From: Saprospiraceae bacterium
Lineage (GTDB): Bacteria > Bacteroidota > Bacteroidia > Chitinophagales > Saprospiraceae
Reading direction: 5' to 3'
Assembly (NCBI GenBank): GCA_022841345.1
Contig: JALHRR010000048.1
Span: forward strand, 1-38,569
Length of the DNA: 38,569 nt
In this document: one piece after another, positions 17,890 to 26,067 of the stretch
How the letters are laid out: each line of letters begins with the position of its first letter
Position numbering within the stretch: the first letter of the stretch is position 1
Position numbers and translations under genes: made by a program
The notes under the pieces: generated by a model
Seen by the model: the letters and a program-made list of their open reading frames with translations, nothing else
What the model was told of the DNA's origin: nothing
The model's database searches: none

Positions 17890-20610
17890 ATGAAAACAAT
17901 GATTAAAACCCCGGATCAACGACTTCGAGTATTTGTCAGTTCAACGCTGCAGGAATTAGCAGATGAACGTATAGCAGTAAAAGAAGCGATTACTACCCTG
18001 AACCTCATCCCTGTGATGTTTGAATTAGGTGCCAGACCTTATACCCCCAGAGATCTGTACACTGCTTATTTACAACAAAGCCACATTTTCATTGGAATTT
18101 ACTGGCAAAATTATGGATGGGTCGCTCCGGATATGAATATTTCTGGTCTGGAAGATGAATTCCAATTATCAGCAGATATGCCCCGTCTGATGTACATTAA
18201 GGAACCGGCAACTGAAAGATCTGAAGAGCTGAAAAGAATGATCAGAGAAATTGGACAATCAGGTGTTTCCTACAAAACATTTAAAACCCTGGAAGAATTA
18301 AAATCTCTGGTCATTAATGATTTGTCCATTCTATTTACGGAAAGATTTGAATCATCACTTGTCGAAAACAGATTCTCTCTGGAATCAGATGTGCTCGATG
18401 AGGAATTTCCAATTCCCCCTGTGCCGATGATCGGACGTGAAAAGGTAGTCACATCCATTCTCAGCCTCCTGCACAATGATAGTGTAAGGCTTTTGACACT
18501 TTCCGGTACCGGAGGAATGGGAAAAACACGTGTGGCGCTTGAAGTCATCCGCAGATATAAAAGTGCCGGATATGGTATGGTGTGCTTCATTCCGCTGGCG
18601 AATGTAGATCAGTCTGAAAATATGCCTGCAGCAATTCTTAGAAAAGCTTTTCCGGCTGCAAAAACTGAAGGTTCATCAATGGAGTTGCTCATTGATTTAT
18701 TTAAGAATAAAAAGGTACTTCTTGTGCTGGACAATTTTGAGCATCTCATCGAAGCACGACTCAATGTCTCTGAGTTATTACAACATTGTCCGGATTTGCA
18801 AATTCTAGTGACTAGCCGGGAACTACTCCATATTTCCGGTGAGTTTGAATTTCCATTGCAACCACTGGAACTTGCTTCCAATGAGCAGGATTTCAATTCA
18901 CTTACTAAAATCCCAACTGCTGTTGAGTTATTCATCCAGAGAAGCAAAAACATCAAATTCAACTTTGAATTAAATGAAGAAAATTATTTTGTTATTAAAG
19001 AGATTTGCTTCCTGTTGGATGGGATTCCTCTTGCTATTGAGCTGGCAGCAGCAAGAACAAGACTTCTGACACCCATTCAAATTTTGAATTTATTGAAGAA
19101 AAGTCTTAATGTTCTAAAAGCTGAAAATCATGACATGCCGGATCGCCATCAAACGCTGAAAGCGACGGTCGACTGGAGTTTTGCCTTATTAACACCAGCA
19201 GAGCAACGGACTATAAGTATGCTGTCAGTATTCTCCGGAGGAGGCTCTCTGGAAGCAGCATCTTTTGTTGGATCTGACTCTGAGTTTTCAGGTGATATTT
19301 GGTCTTTTCCCCGCAAAGGATTTTATTTATCGGAAAATATAGTAAATGTTCTGCGTGAGGATATAAGTGAAATTGAATTTCTTGAATCTGCTGAATCCCT
19401 TTTGACCAAAAGCCTGATGTTTACCTCAGTTGATCAGCAAGGCTTATTGAGAATGAATTTTTATCAGACAATCAGACATTATTGTTTGGAAAAGCTGAGA
19501 GAATTTGGTCTGGAGCAAGTGGCATTCAAAAAACATTTATTGTATTACCTGTATCTGGCTGAAAACGTGTGGCCCAGGCTGAGAAGCGAAGATGCTGAGA
19601 CATCTTATATTACGCTGGATAATGATCTGAATAATATTGAATCTGCTTTGCAATGGAGTGTGACAAATGAACCATTGGCCGGATTGAGATTAGCTTTGGC
19701 TATGGCAGAGTATTGGGATACCAGGAATAGATCAGGCGATTCCCGTTTTTGGCTTGAAAAATTAATAGCAGCAAACAGCTCTCAGCACGAAAGAAATTTT
19801 GAAATTATTTGTCTTTCAAAGTTGGAGCTATCAAGAGCCTACTTTAGGTTGGGTGAATTTGAGAAATCATGGAATCTATCAGTAGAGTGTCTCATTCAAT
19901 CCAGAGAAAAGAAGAATACTTACTTAATGACGGATGCAATGTTGATTCAGTCCCTGTTGAATGTTTATGCGCATCGTAGTGAAAATAAAGATGAAATTCT
20001 GGAGGAAGCTATTTCCATGGCGACTTCAGTAGATTATAAAATGGCTTTACTGGATTGTTATCAATTTAAATCTGCCGATAAGATTTTTAGTGGCTTCGCT
20101 ATTGAAGGTATCAACTGGGCAAAAGAGAGTCTAAGTTTAGCTAAAGAATGCATGGCGACCCGATGGGAAGCAATGGCTAATATATTTTTGGGATTTGGGT
20201 ATTTGCAGATAGGATCATTTTCTGAATCAAAAGAACACTTTAGGAATGCCTTGGTCTGTACTCAAAACTTAAGTGATCAGTTATTGCCTGTGTATTCGAT
20301 TCTTGGTCTTGGTCAGATCGCATTGGCCACACAGCAAATTCAAAAGGGCTGCATGTTCCTAGGAGTGCTGGATGCTTTCTATAGTAAGCCCAGTTCTATC
20401 TTTGTCCCGATAGTCCGTACAATGTACAATGCTACACTTGATCACCTGAAAAGTCTTGGAATAGAGCATTTGGAGGTGTTGATTGATGAAGGAAGAAAAA
20501 TCAAGTTGAACGAAGCGATTCAGATTGCGATGGAGGATAGAGATGGATTTCCGGAGGATGGCGAAGGAATTTTGCATCAGGTTGAGGAAGAATCTGCAGT
20601 GCTGGCATAA
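17890..20610 (+). CDS. DUF4062-STAND (NB-ARC-like) ATPase with C-terminal TPR-like repeats
   Basis: A 906-residue cytosolic protein. Residues 10-105 form a DUF4062 domain (LRVFVSSTLQELADERIAVK, SHIFIGIYWQNYGWV, GLEDEFQLS). A STAND-type ATPase follows: phosphate loop GTGGMGKT at 206-213, Walker B LLVLDNFEH ending at 285, a sensor-like VTSRE, and GIPLAIELAAAR at 378-389. A winged-helix region (about 420-500) contains RHQTLKATVDWSFALLTPAEQ, and the rest is helical and TPR-like. STAND proteins act as switches that oligomerise on sensing a ligand; DUF4062 also occurs with NACHT/STAND domains in eukaryotic NWD1, TEP1 and NPHP3. It is one gene, alone, with no neighbour of known defence type. It could be a transcription-linked signalling protein or a phage sensor; neither is shown. 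Confidence 0.88.
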   Translation: MKTMIKTPDQRLRVFVSSTLQELADERIAVKEAITTLNLIPVMFELGARPYTPRDLYTAYLQQSHIFIGIYWQNYGWVAPDMNISGLEDEFQLSADMPRLMYIKEPATERSEELKRMIREIGQSGVSYKTFKTLEELKSLVINDLSILFTERFESSLVENRFSLESDVLDEEFPIPPVPMIGREKVVTSILSLLHNDSVRLLTLSGTGGMGKTRVALEVIRRYKSAGYGMVCFIPLANVDQSENMPAAILRKAFPAAKTEGSSMELLIDLFKNKKVLLVLDNFEHLIEARLNVSELLQHCPDLQILVTSRELLHISGEFEFPLQPLELASNEQDFNSLTKIPTAVELFIQRSKNIKFNFELNEENYFVIKEICFLLDGIPLAIELAAARTRLLTPIQILNLLKKSLNVLKAENHDMPDRHQTLKATVDWSFALLTPAEQRTISMLSVFSGGGSLEAASFVGSDSEFSGDIWSFPRKGFYLSENIVNVLREDISEIEFLESAESLLTKSLMFTSVDQQGLLRMNFYQTIRHYCLEKLREFGLEQVAFKKHLLYYLYLAENVWPRLRSEDAETSYITLDNDLNNIESALQWSVTNEPLAGLRLALAMAEYWDTRNRSGDSRFWLEKLIAANSSQHERNFEIICLSKLELSRAYFRLGEFEKSWNLSVECLIQSREKKNTYLMTDAMLIQSLLNVYAHRSENKDEILEEAISMATSVDYKMALLDCYQFKSADKIFSGFAIEGINWAKESLSLAKECMATRWEAMANIFLGFGYLQIGSFSESKEHFRNALVCTQNLSDQLLPVYSILGLGQIALATQQIQKGCMFLGVLDAFYSKPSSIFVPIVRTMYNATLDHLKSLGIEHLEVLIDEGRKIKLNEAIQIAMEDRDGFPEDGEGILHQVEEESAVLA

Positions 20611-20651
20611 TTCAAATAGAAGAGGTCACCATACCTCAAAAGTATATTCAT

Positions 20652-20703
20652 TCGGTCTTGTTGCAGGAACCTGGTTCAGATGCAGCAAGACCGATTATTT
20701 TAT
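20652..20703 (+). terminator. probable terminator of the DUF4062-STAND gene
   Basis: A 14-base stem (20652-20665 with 20681-20694) with a single G-U pair; the loop has its own small stem (GAACC / GGTTC). It is followed by TTATTTTAT. The T tract is broken, so strength is uncertain. It starts about 40 bases after the stop codon. Confidence 0.55.
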
Positions 20704-20795
20704 AGTTACCTCAGTTCTGCAAAATTTTTTCTTGTATACTGAGTTTTGAGATTGCCCGTCGTCATGCTTATTAAATAATTACTTTTAGGCTGACA

Positions 20796-20825
20796 TTGGA
20801 ATTCTGGTAAATAAAATTAACTTTG
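20796..20825 (+). promoter_or_regulatory. Bacteroidota-type promoter of the membrane protein / winged-helix operon
   Basis: TTG at 20796-20798, 19-base spacer, TAACTTTG at 20818-20825, a full match to the -7 consensus. ATG 20844 lies 18 bases beyond. The box overlaps an operator-like motif. Confidence 0.75.
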
Positions 20826-20841
20826 CAATCAAAAGTACTTT
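20820..20841. promoter_or_regulatory. operator-like motif, copy 1
   Basis: ACTTTG, six bases, AAAGTACTTT. It overlaps the -7 box and transcription start, two bases before ATG 20844. The same pattern occurs at 21869-21890. A likely site for the winged-helix regulator of this operon (inferred). Confidence 0.5.
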
Positions 20842-20843
20842 CA

Positions 20844-21470
20844 ATGAAAGAGGAAAAGGATTACATACAGGATATAAGCGAGATCCGCACCATGATGGAG
20901 CGATCTTCCAAGTTCCTGTCTCTGGCAGGATGGGCCGGGATCATGGCAGGATTGTATGCATTGGCAGGAGCATGGATTGCTTATGATATTTTTTATTTTA
21001 ATCCGGATGAAATCATTTATGGCAATTTAAGCGCGGGTACTATTAGTGCAGGTGTTTGGCAAGTAATCATTTTGGCACTTTCTATTTTAGTCCTGACATT
21101 GGTGACTGCGATCATCCTGAGCCGAAATAAGGCTACAAAAAAATCAGAAAGACTTTGGAATGCAACTTCCAGAAGACTTTTGATTAATTTGGGAGTGCCT
21201 TTGGTAGCAGGAGGGGTGTTGATCCTTATTTTAATTTCAAAAGGATTCATAGGCTTCATAGCTCCGTTTACTTTAATATTTTATGGACTGGCTCTGTATA
21301 ATGCAGGCAGGTTTACTTATTCAGAGATTCAGACGCTGGGACTTATAGAAATCGTTCTAGGTCTGATCAGTTCATATTTTGTGGGGTATGGTCTGCTGTT
21401 TTGGGCACTGGGATTTGGGGTATTGCACATTATATATGGTATTTATATTCATTACAAGTACGAAAGGTGA
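20844..21470 (+). CDS. integral membrane protein paired with winged-helix regulator
   Basis: A 208-residue protein from ATG 20844. A TTG seven codons earlier falls inside the promoter box and is rejected. An acidic N-terminus (MKEEKDYIQDISEIRTMMERS) precedes about six predicted membrane helices. No family assigned, but proteins of this kind next to a small winged-helix regulator are common in Bacteroidota. The stop codon overlaps the regulator's GTG start (GTGA), so the two are coupled, and the membrane protein may control or report to the regulator (inferred). Confidence 0.75.
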   Translation: MKEEKDYIQDISEIRTMMERSSKFLSLAGWAGIMAGLYALAGAWIAYDIFYFNPDEIIYGNLSAGTISAGVWQVIILALSILVLTLVTAIILSRNKATKKSERLWNATSRRLLINLGVPLVAGGVLILILISKGFIGFIAPFTLIFYGLALYNAGRFTYSEIQTLGLIEIVLGLISSYFVGYGLLFWALGFGVLHIIYGIYIHYKYER

Positions 21471-21766
21471 AAATATCAATAGAAGGACTCCATAAGGCTT
21501 TTGAAAGCAGAATCAGGCTGGGTATCATGTCAGCTTTGGCTGTCAATGATACACTGGACTTCAATGCCCTGAAAGAATTCCTCGACCTGACAGATGGAAA
21601 TCTGGCCTCTCATCTCAAAGGCCTTGAAAAGGAACAATTCATTGATGTCAAAAAATCATTCATCGGAAGAAAACCAAACACAACCTATTTTATGACAAAA
21701 GCCGGAAAAATTGCGTTCGACGGACATCTAAAAGCACTTGAAAAATTAATCAAATCCCAGAAATAA
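21467..21766 (+). CDS. winged helix-turn-helix transcriptional regulator
   Basis: A 99-residue DNA-binding protein. The fold is a MarR/ArsR-like winged helix: FESRIRLGIMSALAVNDTLDF, then the recognition region LKEFLDLTDGNLASHLKGLEK, a wing with FIGRKPNTTYFMTKAGKIAF, and a C-terminal helix. Start is GTG 21467, which overlaps the TGA of the membrane protein gene (GTGA); a longer frame from 21401 would read through that gene and is not needed. A palindromic motif matching one in its own operon promoter lies 100 bases downstream, suggesting autoregulation. Confidence 0.85.
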   Translation: MKISIEGLHKAFESRIRLGIMSALAVNDTLDFNALKEFLDLTDGNLASHLKGLEKEQFIDVKKSFIGRKPNTTYFMTKAGKIAFDGHLKALEKLIKSQK

Positions 21767-21868
21767 ATATAAATACAATGATCCCAAACGAAATATATTT
21801 CTCTGAGAACTTTTCCATAGCGAAGCTTTGTGCTTTGCTCATTTTCATTCCTTTTTTTTTGCATTTAA

Positions 21869-21890
21869 ACTTTGTAAAACAAAGTACTTT
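21869..21890. promoter_or_regulatory. operator-like motif, copy 2
   Basis: ACTTTGTAAAACAAAGT (21869-21885) is a perfect palindrome with a five-base centre, extended by ACTTT. With copy 1 it shares ACTTTG and AAAGTACTTT at the same spacing. It carries an AAACTTTG box, so it may mark a second promoter. Confidence 0.55.
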
Positions 21891-21990
21891 TAATATAAAT
21901 CGAGTTCATTCAAATTCTACAAGATGTTTGTGTAAAGACCAGACGCTAGGTATTGCGTCCGCTGCATTACAATCACTTCCCTGGCTGTTC

Positions 21991-22231
21991 ATCTTATCTC
22001 TTATCTTATCTCTTATCTCTTATCTCTTAGCTCTTATCTCTTACAATTCATCACTCATCATTCATAATTCATAACTCATAACTCATCACTGCATGTTCAT
22101 CTCATCATTACTGATTACTCATCACACATTACAACCTGTTAACCATTATCTTATCTCTTATCCCTTATCCCTTATCCCTTATCTCTTAACTCTTATCTCT
22201 TATAAATCATCATTCATCATTCATCATTCAT
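21991..22231. repeat. heptamer tandem-repeat tract
   Basis: Imperfect seven-base units in four blocks: CTCTTAT-type (about 21991-22043), ATTCATC-type (about 22047-22110), again TATCCCT/TATCTCT-type (about 22146-22203) and again ATTCATC-type (about 22207-22231). The pair of block types thus occurs twice. It ends 14 bases before ATG 22245. Confidence 0.85.
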
Positions 22232-22244
22232 AACTAAAAACGTC

Positions 22245-22583
22245 ATGACAACAAATCAAAATTTAACCCAACGTCCAATTTTCACAAAATTACTTTTATT
22301 CAGAATGCTGCTTGGGACTTTGATTGGCCTTGGTTTGATTTCCCTATTCGTATTCGGGGTAGATCATCCAAGTCCCGACTGGCCGAAATACTGGAGAGTC
22401 AGACCCCTTATTATTACCCCTTTATCTGGTGCTGCGGGAGCTGCATTCTTTCATTTCACCAGTCTGATGAGATACCGGGCAGAGTGGATGAGATTGCTGG
22501 CCAATATATTCAGCTTCATTGTTTTTGTAATAGGACTCTGGATGGGTATCGTGCTGGGATTAGTGGGTACTATGTGGAATTGA
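22245..22583 (+). CDS. small integral membrane protein (family sometimes labelled KefB in Bacteroidota)
   Basis: A 112-residue protein with three predicted membrane helices (about residues 18-40, 55-75 and 83-107), a conserved-looking DHPSPDWPKYWRVRPLI loop, and PLSGAAGAAFFHF. I recall near-identical proteins in Bacteroidota genomes labelled as potassium transporter KefB; at this length it cannot be a KefB antiporter, so function is unknown. The heptamer repeats directly upstream are its probable leader or promoter region. Confidence 0.7.
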   Translation: MTTNQNLTQRPIFTKLLLFRMLLGTLIGLGLISLFVFGVDHPSPDWPKYWRVRPLIITPLSGAAGAAFFHFTSLMRYRAEWMRLLANIFSFIVFVIGLWMGIVLGLVGTMWN

Positions 22584-22753
22584 TAGTTTTACTATATTCT
22601 TCAGTTTTTGAGGTAGCGAAATGAATTTTCAAGTAGAAGGACATTCACCAGCTACCTCATCAACTGATTTTTTCGTAGAATTAACAGCTTTCTGTAAAGG
22701 ATTTGTTTTGATTCAATGCATTCTGTTGGTAGAATCCAATTCAGTGATTTATA

Positions 22754-22782
22754 TTGTAATCGTAATTGCCACTCCATCTTTA
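22754..22782 (+). promoter_or_regulatory. candidate promoter of the TMEM175-like gene
   Basis: TTG at 22754-22756, an 18-base spacer and CATCTTTA (two mismatches to TAnnTTTG) at 22775-22782, 14 bases before ATG 22797. Confidence 0.3.
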
Positions 22783-22796
22783 CGAAACTCAGAATC

Positions 22797-23528
22797 ATGA
22801 GAAAAGAATTCAATATTAATCAGCACAGAGATCCTAATATTCATTACCGGGGTATCAATGCATCAAGACTGGACAATTTAACAGATGCAGTTTTTGGTAT
22901 TGCCATTACCTTACTAATTTTCAATTTGTCCAATCCCAATTCCTTTGACAATTTGTTGACTTTCACAAAAACATTGCCCGCCTTTTTAATTAGTATTTCT
23001 ATCATCATTTTAATCTGGAATGAGCATCTCAGGTTTTCAGAAATCTACACATTGAATAATTTTAAACTGGGGGTCATCAATCTCCTCTTTATAGCCCTGA
23101 TCATTTTTTATGTATATCCTTTGCGTTTTTTAACTATGTTTTTGACTAATTTTTTCTTTCAGACTGATATTGATGTAAGCATCCAGTTTGATCAGGTTCC
23201 ACATCTTATGATTTATTATGGTTTTTTTGCTTTTGCAATATATTTTGTCATTTATTTATTCTACTATCAGGCTTATAAAATCAGAGAGACTTTGTGTCTG
23301 AGCGAGTATGAAATATTTTATACCATCAATCAGAAAAAAAGACTTCTGATTATGTTTACCGTGCCTCTTATTTCAATTGCGCTAACATTTATCCTCTATC
23401 AATTTTCATTTATCTGGGCTTCTTTAGTGGGGGGGGTGGCGTACAATCTTTATACTCCATTAATAATTATCTGGAAGAGAAAATATACTAAACAATTGAA
23501 ACTATTTAAAGAGTCCTTGCCTGAATGA
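22797..23528 (+). CDS. TMEM175 (DUF1211)-family membrane protein, putative potassium channel
   Basis: A 243-residue protein with six predicted membrane helices. The first helix holds the family motif: ASRLDNLTDAVFGIAIT, where Arg24 and Asp30 match, and the usual Phe-Ser before Asp is Leu28-Thr29. Bacterial members are tetrameric potassium channels with one repeat of six helices, which is what is seen here. The start is ATG 22797; a longer frame from 22716 has no signal and covers the promoter. No partner gene next to it. The altered motif means channel activity is only inferred. Confidence 0.82.
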   Translation: MRKEFNINQHRDPNIHYRGINASRLDNLTDAVFGIAITLLIFNLSNPNSFDNLLTFTKTLPAFLISISIIILIWNEHLRFSEIYTLNNFKLGVINLLFIALIIFYVYPLRFLTMFLTNFFFQTDIDVSIQFDQVPHLMIYYGFFAFAIYFVIYLFYYQAYKIRETLCLSEYEIFYTINQKKRLLIMFTVPLISIALTFILYQFSFIWASLVGGVAYNLYTPLIIIWKRKYTKQLKLFKESLPE

Positions 23529-23684
23529 AATATCTTCAGTTCAATAATTCTTAATGAATTGTCCAATAATCTATAACAGGAACTTGTCTCTGATATTACT
23601 TTTGAATAAAAATCGTAATCTTTGATCTCACTTGAAAAAATGAATCATGTGCATCCCGCTATAAGTTTGAATTAATATCAAGTA

Positions 23685-24632
23685 ATGCCTTCTAATATGA
23701 TTGGATTAATCAGAAGAATCAAACTGACTTACATTCTTTATAACTTGTTTCATAGGAATAGTTTGAAGCATAATGTCCGGCTGTACAGAAAATTGGGACT
23801 AAAGAAATTTTATTTTTCACCGGTTTCAAGTAAGGATTTTGAGAAGACAGATGCCTCAAAGATAATTGATAGTCAATCTCTACCGGCACTGGAATCTACA
23901 GCTCTTTACAATGAACTCAATGAAACTTCCAAATCAAGTCTCCGGGATTTTGATTCTAACGGGTATGCCGTTTTAAAAAACTATGTTTCAGGAGATCAGG
24001 CGAATGCAATAAATGCTGAGATAGACAAGTTGCTGAAGAATTCTGAACTGACATTTAAATACAAAAACAAGATCATGTTTGCCATTCACAAATCTCAGCT
24101 ATTGAAAGGGATTGGTGAGGACAAAAAGCTGCTGGAATTATTGAATGCATTGATACAGGATGAGATGCATTTATTTCAAAGCATCAATTTCATCGTGGGG
24201 AGTGAACAGAAGACCCATTCAGACAGCATCCATATGACTACTTATCCGCTGGGAGGATTATTGGGTGTTTGGATAGCACTGGATGACATAGATTTGGACA
24301 ATGGCCCTCTGCACTATTATCCTGGCAGCCATAAATTGCCATATTATTTAAACTCAGATTATGATAATGTTGGAAATGCATGGATGATCGGATCAAAGGA
24401 TTATTCGGCTTATGAAAACATGATAGAACAGAAGCTAAAGGAGAACCCTATGGGGAAACAGATTTTTACAGCTAAAAAAGGAGATTTGTTTATCTGGCAT
24501 GCCAATTTATTTCATGGGGGAGAGCCTCATACAAACAAGAATAAAACAAGGAAGAGTGTCGTTTTTCATTACTACGCAATCAACAGGATTTGTTACCATG
24601 AAATAACTCAGCGACCTGCATTGATGAAGTAA
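23685..24632 (+). CDS. phytanoyl-CoA dioxygenase (PhyH) family protein
   Basis: A 315-residue non-haem Fe(II)/2-oxoglutarate oxygenase. The metal triad is complete: His178 and Asp180 (HSD), and His277 in WHANLFHGG. Arg289 (TRKSVVFHY) is placed to bind 2-oxoglutarate. The double-stranded beta-helix runs from about residue 90 to 305, with GPLHYYPGSHKLP typical of the family. The first 85 residues are basic and helical and not part of the fold. ATG 23697 is an alternative start. Substrate unknown; such proteins hydroxylate varied small molecules. It stands alone. Confidence 0.88.
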   Translation: MPSNMIGLIRRIKLTYILYNLFHRNSLKHNVRLYRKLGLKKFYFSPVSSKDFEKTDASKIIDSQSLPALESTALYNELNETSKSSLRDFDSNGYAVLKNYVSGDQANAINAEIDKLLKNSELTFKYKNKIMFAIHKSQLLKGIGEDKKLLELLNALIQDEMHLFQSINFIVGSEQKTHSDSIHMTTYPLGGLLGVWIALDDIDLDNGPLHYYPGSHKLPYYLNSDYDNVGNAWMIGSKDYSAYENMIEQKLKENPMGKQIFTAKKGDLFIWHANLFHGGEPHTNKNKTRKSVVFHYYAINRICYHEITQRPALMK

Positions 24633-24858
24633 TACAGATTAAAAATATGCCAATACCGGATGAATATTCTTTCATTTACAGTATTTGCTTTGTAACTCAT
24701 TCCCGCAGTACTTCAAACCTGAAAATATATTTTATAAATATTGGGATCCGCTGAAGAATATAATCATTGATTGTATTACATTTCCATTTCAAAAGACAGA
24801 TTGTTTTTAAATTTTACCGAAGCTCTCATTCCCATTCAAACAATTAAAACGAATCACT

Positions 24859-25416
24859 ATGTCAAAGCTCTACATTCTTTTTGTGGCTATATTTTGCCTG
24901 TTAAGTGCTTGTGAAACCTCAGTTACAAAAACGGTTAAAGAAGATCCGGTACAGACTTTTGATGAAGCATTGGAAACAGAAGCTATCCTGAAAGTAATTG
25001 AAAATGAAACTGACTGCTTTTTCAAGGGTAATTACGAATGCTGGGCTGCTAACTGGAGTCATGCAGATTATGCTATGCAGGCCTGGAATAATGAGGATGG
25101 AACTTTTGGTGCTGCAATAGGCTGGGATAGTATCAATGTTCAGGGAAAAGGCTGGATAGAAAAGTATTATAAGAACGGGGAGGTCGTAATTCATCCTGTG
25201 GTGAAAAAAGAAAAACCACTTGTAAAGTTTTTCAATGAAACGACTGCTTATTTACTTTGGAAGCAATATAATGCGGATGAGAAAAACGAATTCTATAAGA
25301 TTAGTCAGGAATCACGCATCATGGAAAAGGAGGATGATGGATGGAAGATCGTGAATGTGTCAGCTTTCTGGGATGCAAAGACAAAAATTCCGGTGGATAG
25401 TTTGCAATTGAATTGA
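24859..25416 (+). CDS. NTF2/SnoaL-like lipoprotein
   Basis: A 185-residue lipoprotein: signal MSKLYILFVAIFCLLSAC with the lipidated Cys at 18. The mature part fits a cone-shaped NTF2-like fold: an N-terminal helix ALETEAILKVIENETDCFFKGNYECWAANW cut by a turn, then IEKYYKNGEVV, then the strand pair TAYLLWKQYN, SQESRIMEKEDDGWKIVNVSAFW. The DGWKIV strand is typical. No catalytic residues can be assigned. The gap before it (24633-24858) shows only a weak AT-rich promoter region. Confidence 0.78.
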   Translation: MSKLYILFVAIFCLLSACETSVTKTVKEDPVQTFDEALETEAILKVIENETDCFFKGNYECWAANWSHADYAMQAWNNEDGTFGAAIGWDSINVQGKGWIEKYYKNGEVVIHPVVKKEKPLVKFFNETTAYLLWKQYNADEKNEFYKISQESRIMEKEDDGWKIVNVSAFWDAKTKIPVDSLQLN

Positions 25417-25608
25417 GTAATAAATTGGTGAGATATCTCTCTAAGCCCGGAAAGACTATTTTGGTTTATCCATGCTGAATTATCATACTAAGTTTGAAGT
25501 ATTATAGGCCTCTGAGAAAAGAAAATCCTTAAAAAGATAACACTTTGGGGATAATTCATAAATATGAAGTTGAAATTGAATTTGAAAACCAAAGAGGTCT
25601 ATGATATT

Positions 25609-26064
25609 CTATTTTGGCAATATAAAGCGACAAGGAAAAAGGTGAGAAGTCGGCACAGCTTGTCCGGATTGTCTTCCTGGTTTCCATAAATAGAAATGTT
25701 CATTTAATACCCTCATCACTTCAGTATCTATGGACTCATGCACAGATTCATGAATTTCATAATCATCTAAATTACCATTCTCTGAGATGAATATCTTCAA
25801 TACTACTTTGCCTTGAATCCCATTTTCTCTTGCTTCTGCAGGATATTTTAAGTTTTTCGAAAGGAGTTCGATTTCTTCCCGGCTAGTAAGTAATTTGTCA
25901 GGATAATCAACATCCATTATTAGGGGCTTTTCATCAGGTTCGGACAAGTAAACATGCTCTTTCCTGAATGTACCTTTTTCATAATATCCCCACTCTCCAT
26001 TAAATTTCACATATGCTTCTCCATGATAATAACTCACTAAATTATCAAAAATAAATGGCCCCAT
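25609..26064 (-). CDS. C-terminal part of an interrupted gene: WG repeat and TonB C-terminal domain
   Basis: 151 residues from ATG 26064. The first 50 residues finish a WG-repeat region (FNGEWGYYEKGTF). Residues 65-150 form a TonB C-terminal domain: LKYPAEARENGIQGKVVLKIFISENGNLDDYEIHE, then a PGRQSGQAV turn. The frame is the same as that of the upstream part (26068-26385), from which it is parted by one TGA and one codon. So this is the distal part of a single gene of about 258 codons. It would be exported as a whole but has no signal of its own. Confidence 0.7.
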   Translation of the reverse strand: MGPFIFDNLVSYYHGEAYVKFNGEWGYYEKGTFRKEHVYLSEPDEKPLIMDVDYPDKLLTSREEIELLSKNLKYPAEARENGIQGKVVLKIFISENGNLDDYEIHESVHESIDTEVMRVLNEHFYLWKPGRQSGQAVPTSHLFPCRFILPK

Positions 26065-26067
26065 TTC

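Larger units (their letters stand above)
21767..22244. other. intergenic region with operator motif and heptamer repeats
   Basis: 478 bases between the regulator and a small membrane protein. It contains operator copy 2 (21869-21890) and the heptamer-repeat tract (21991-22231). A 98-codon frame at 21778-22074 begins 11 bases after the regulator, but it runs through the repeat and the operator and has no recognisable domain, so I do not call it a gene. Confidence 0.6.

Noticed and set aside
20823-20843. TTG start seven codons upstream of the membrane protein gene
   Set aside because: It lies in the TAACTTTG promoter box, so it is not transcribed as coding sequence.
21778-22074. 98-codon plus-strand frame after the winged-helix regulator
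   Set aside because: It runs through the operator-like palindrome and into the heptamer repeats, and its product has no recognisable domain; more likely chance.
22245-22583. KefB antiporter identity of the 112-residue protein
   Set aside because: Far too short and lacks antiporter or RCK domains; the name seen in databases is probably a misannotation.
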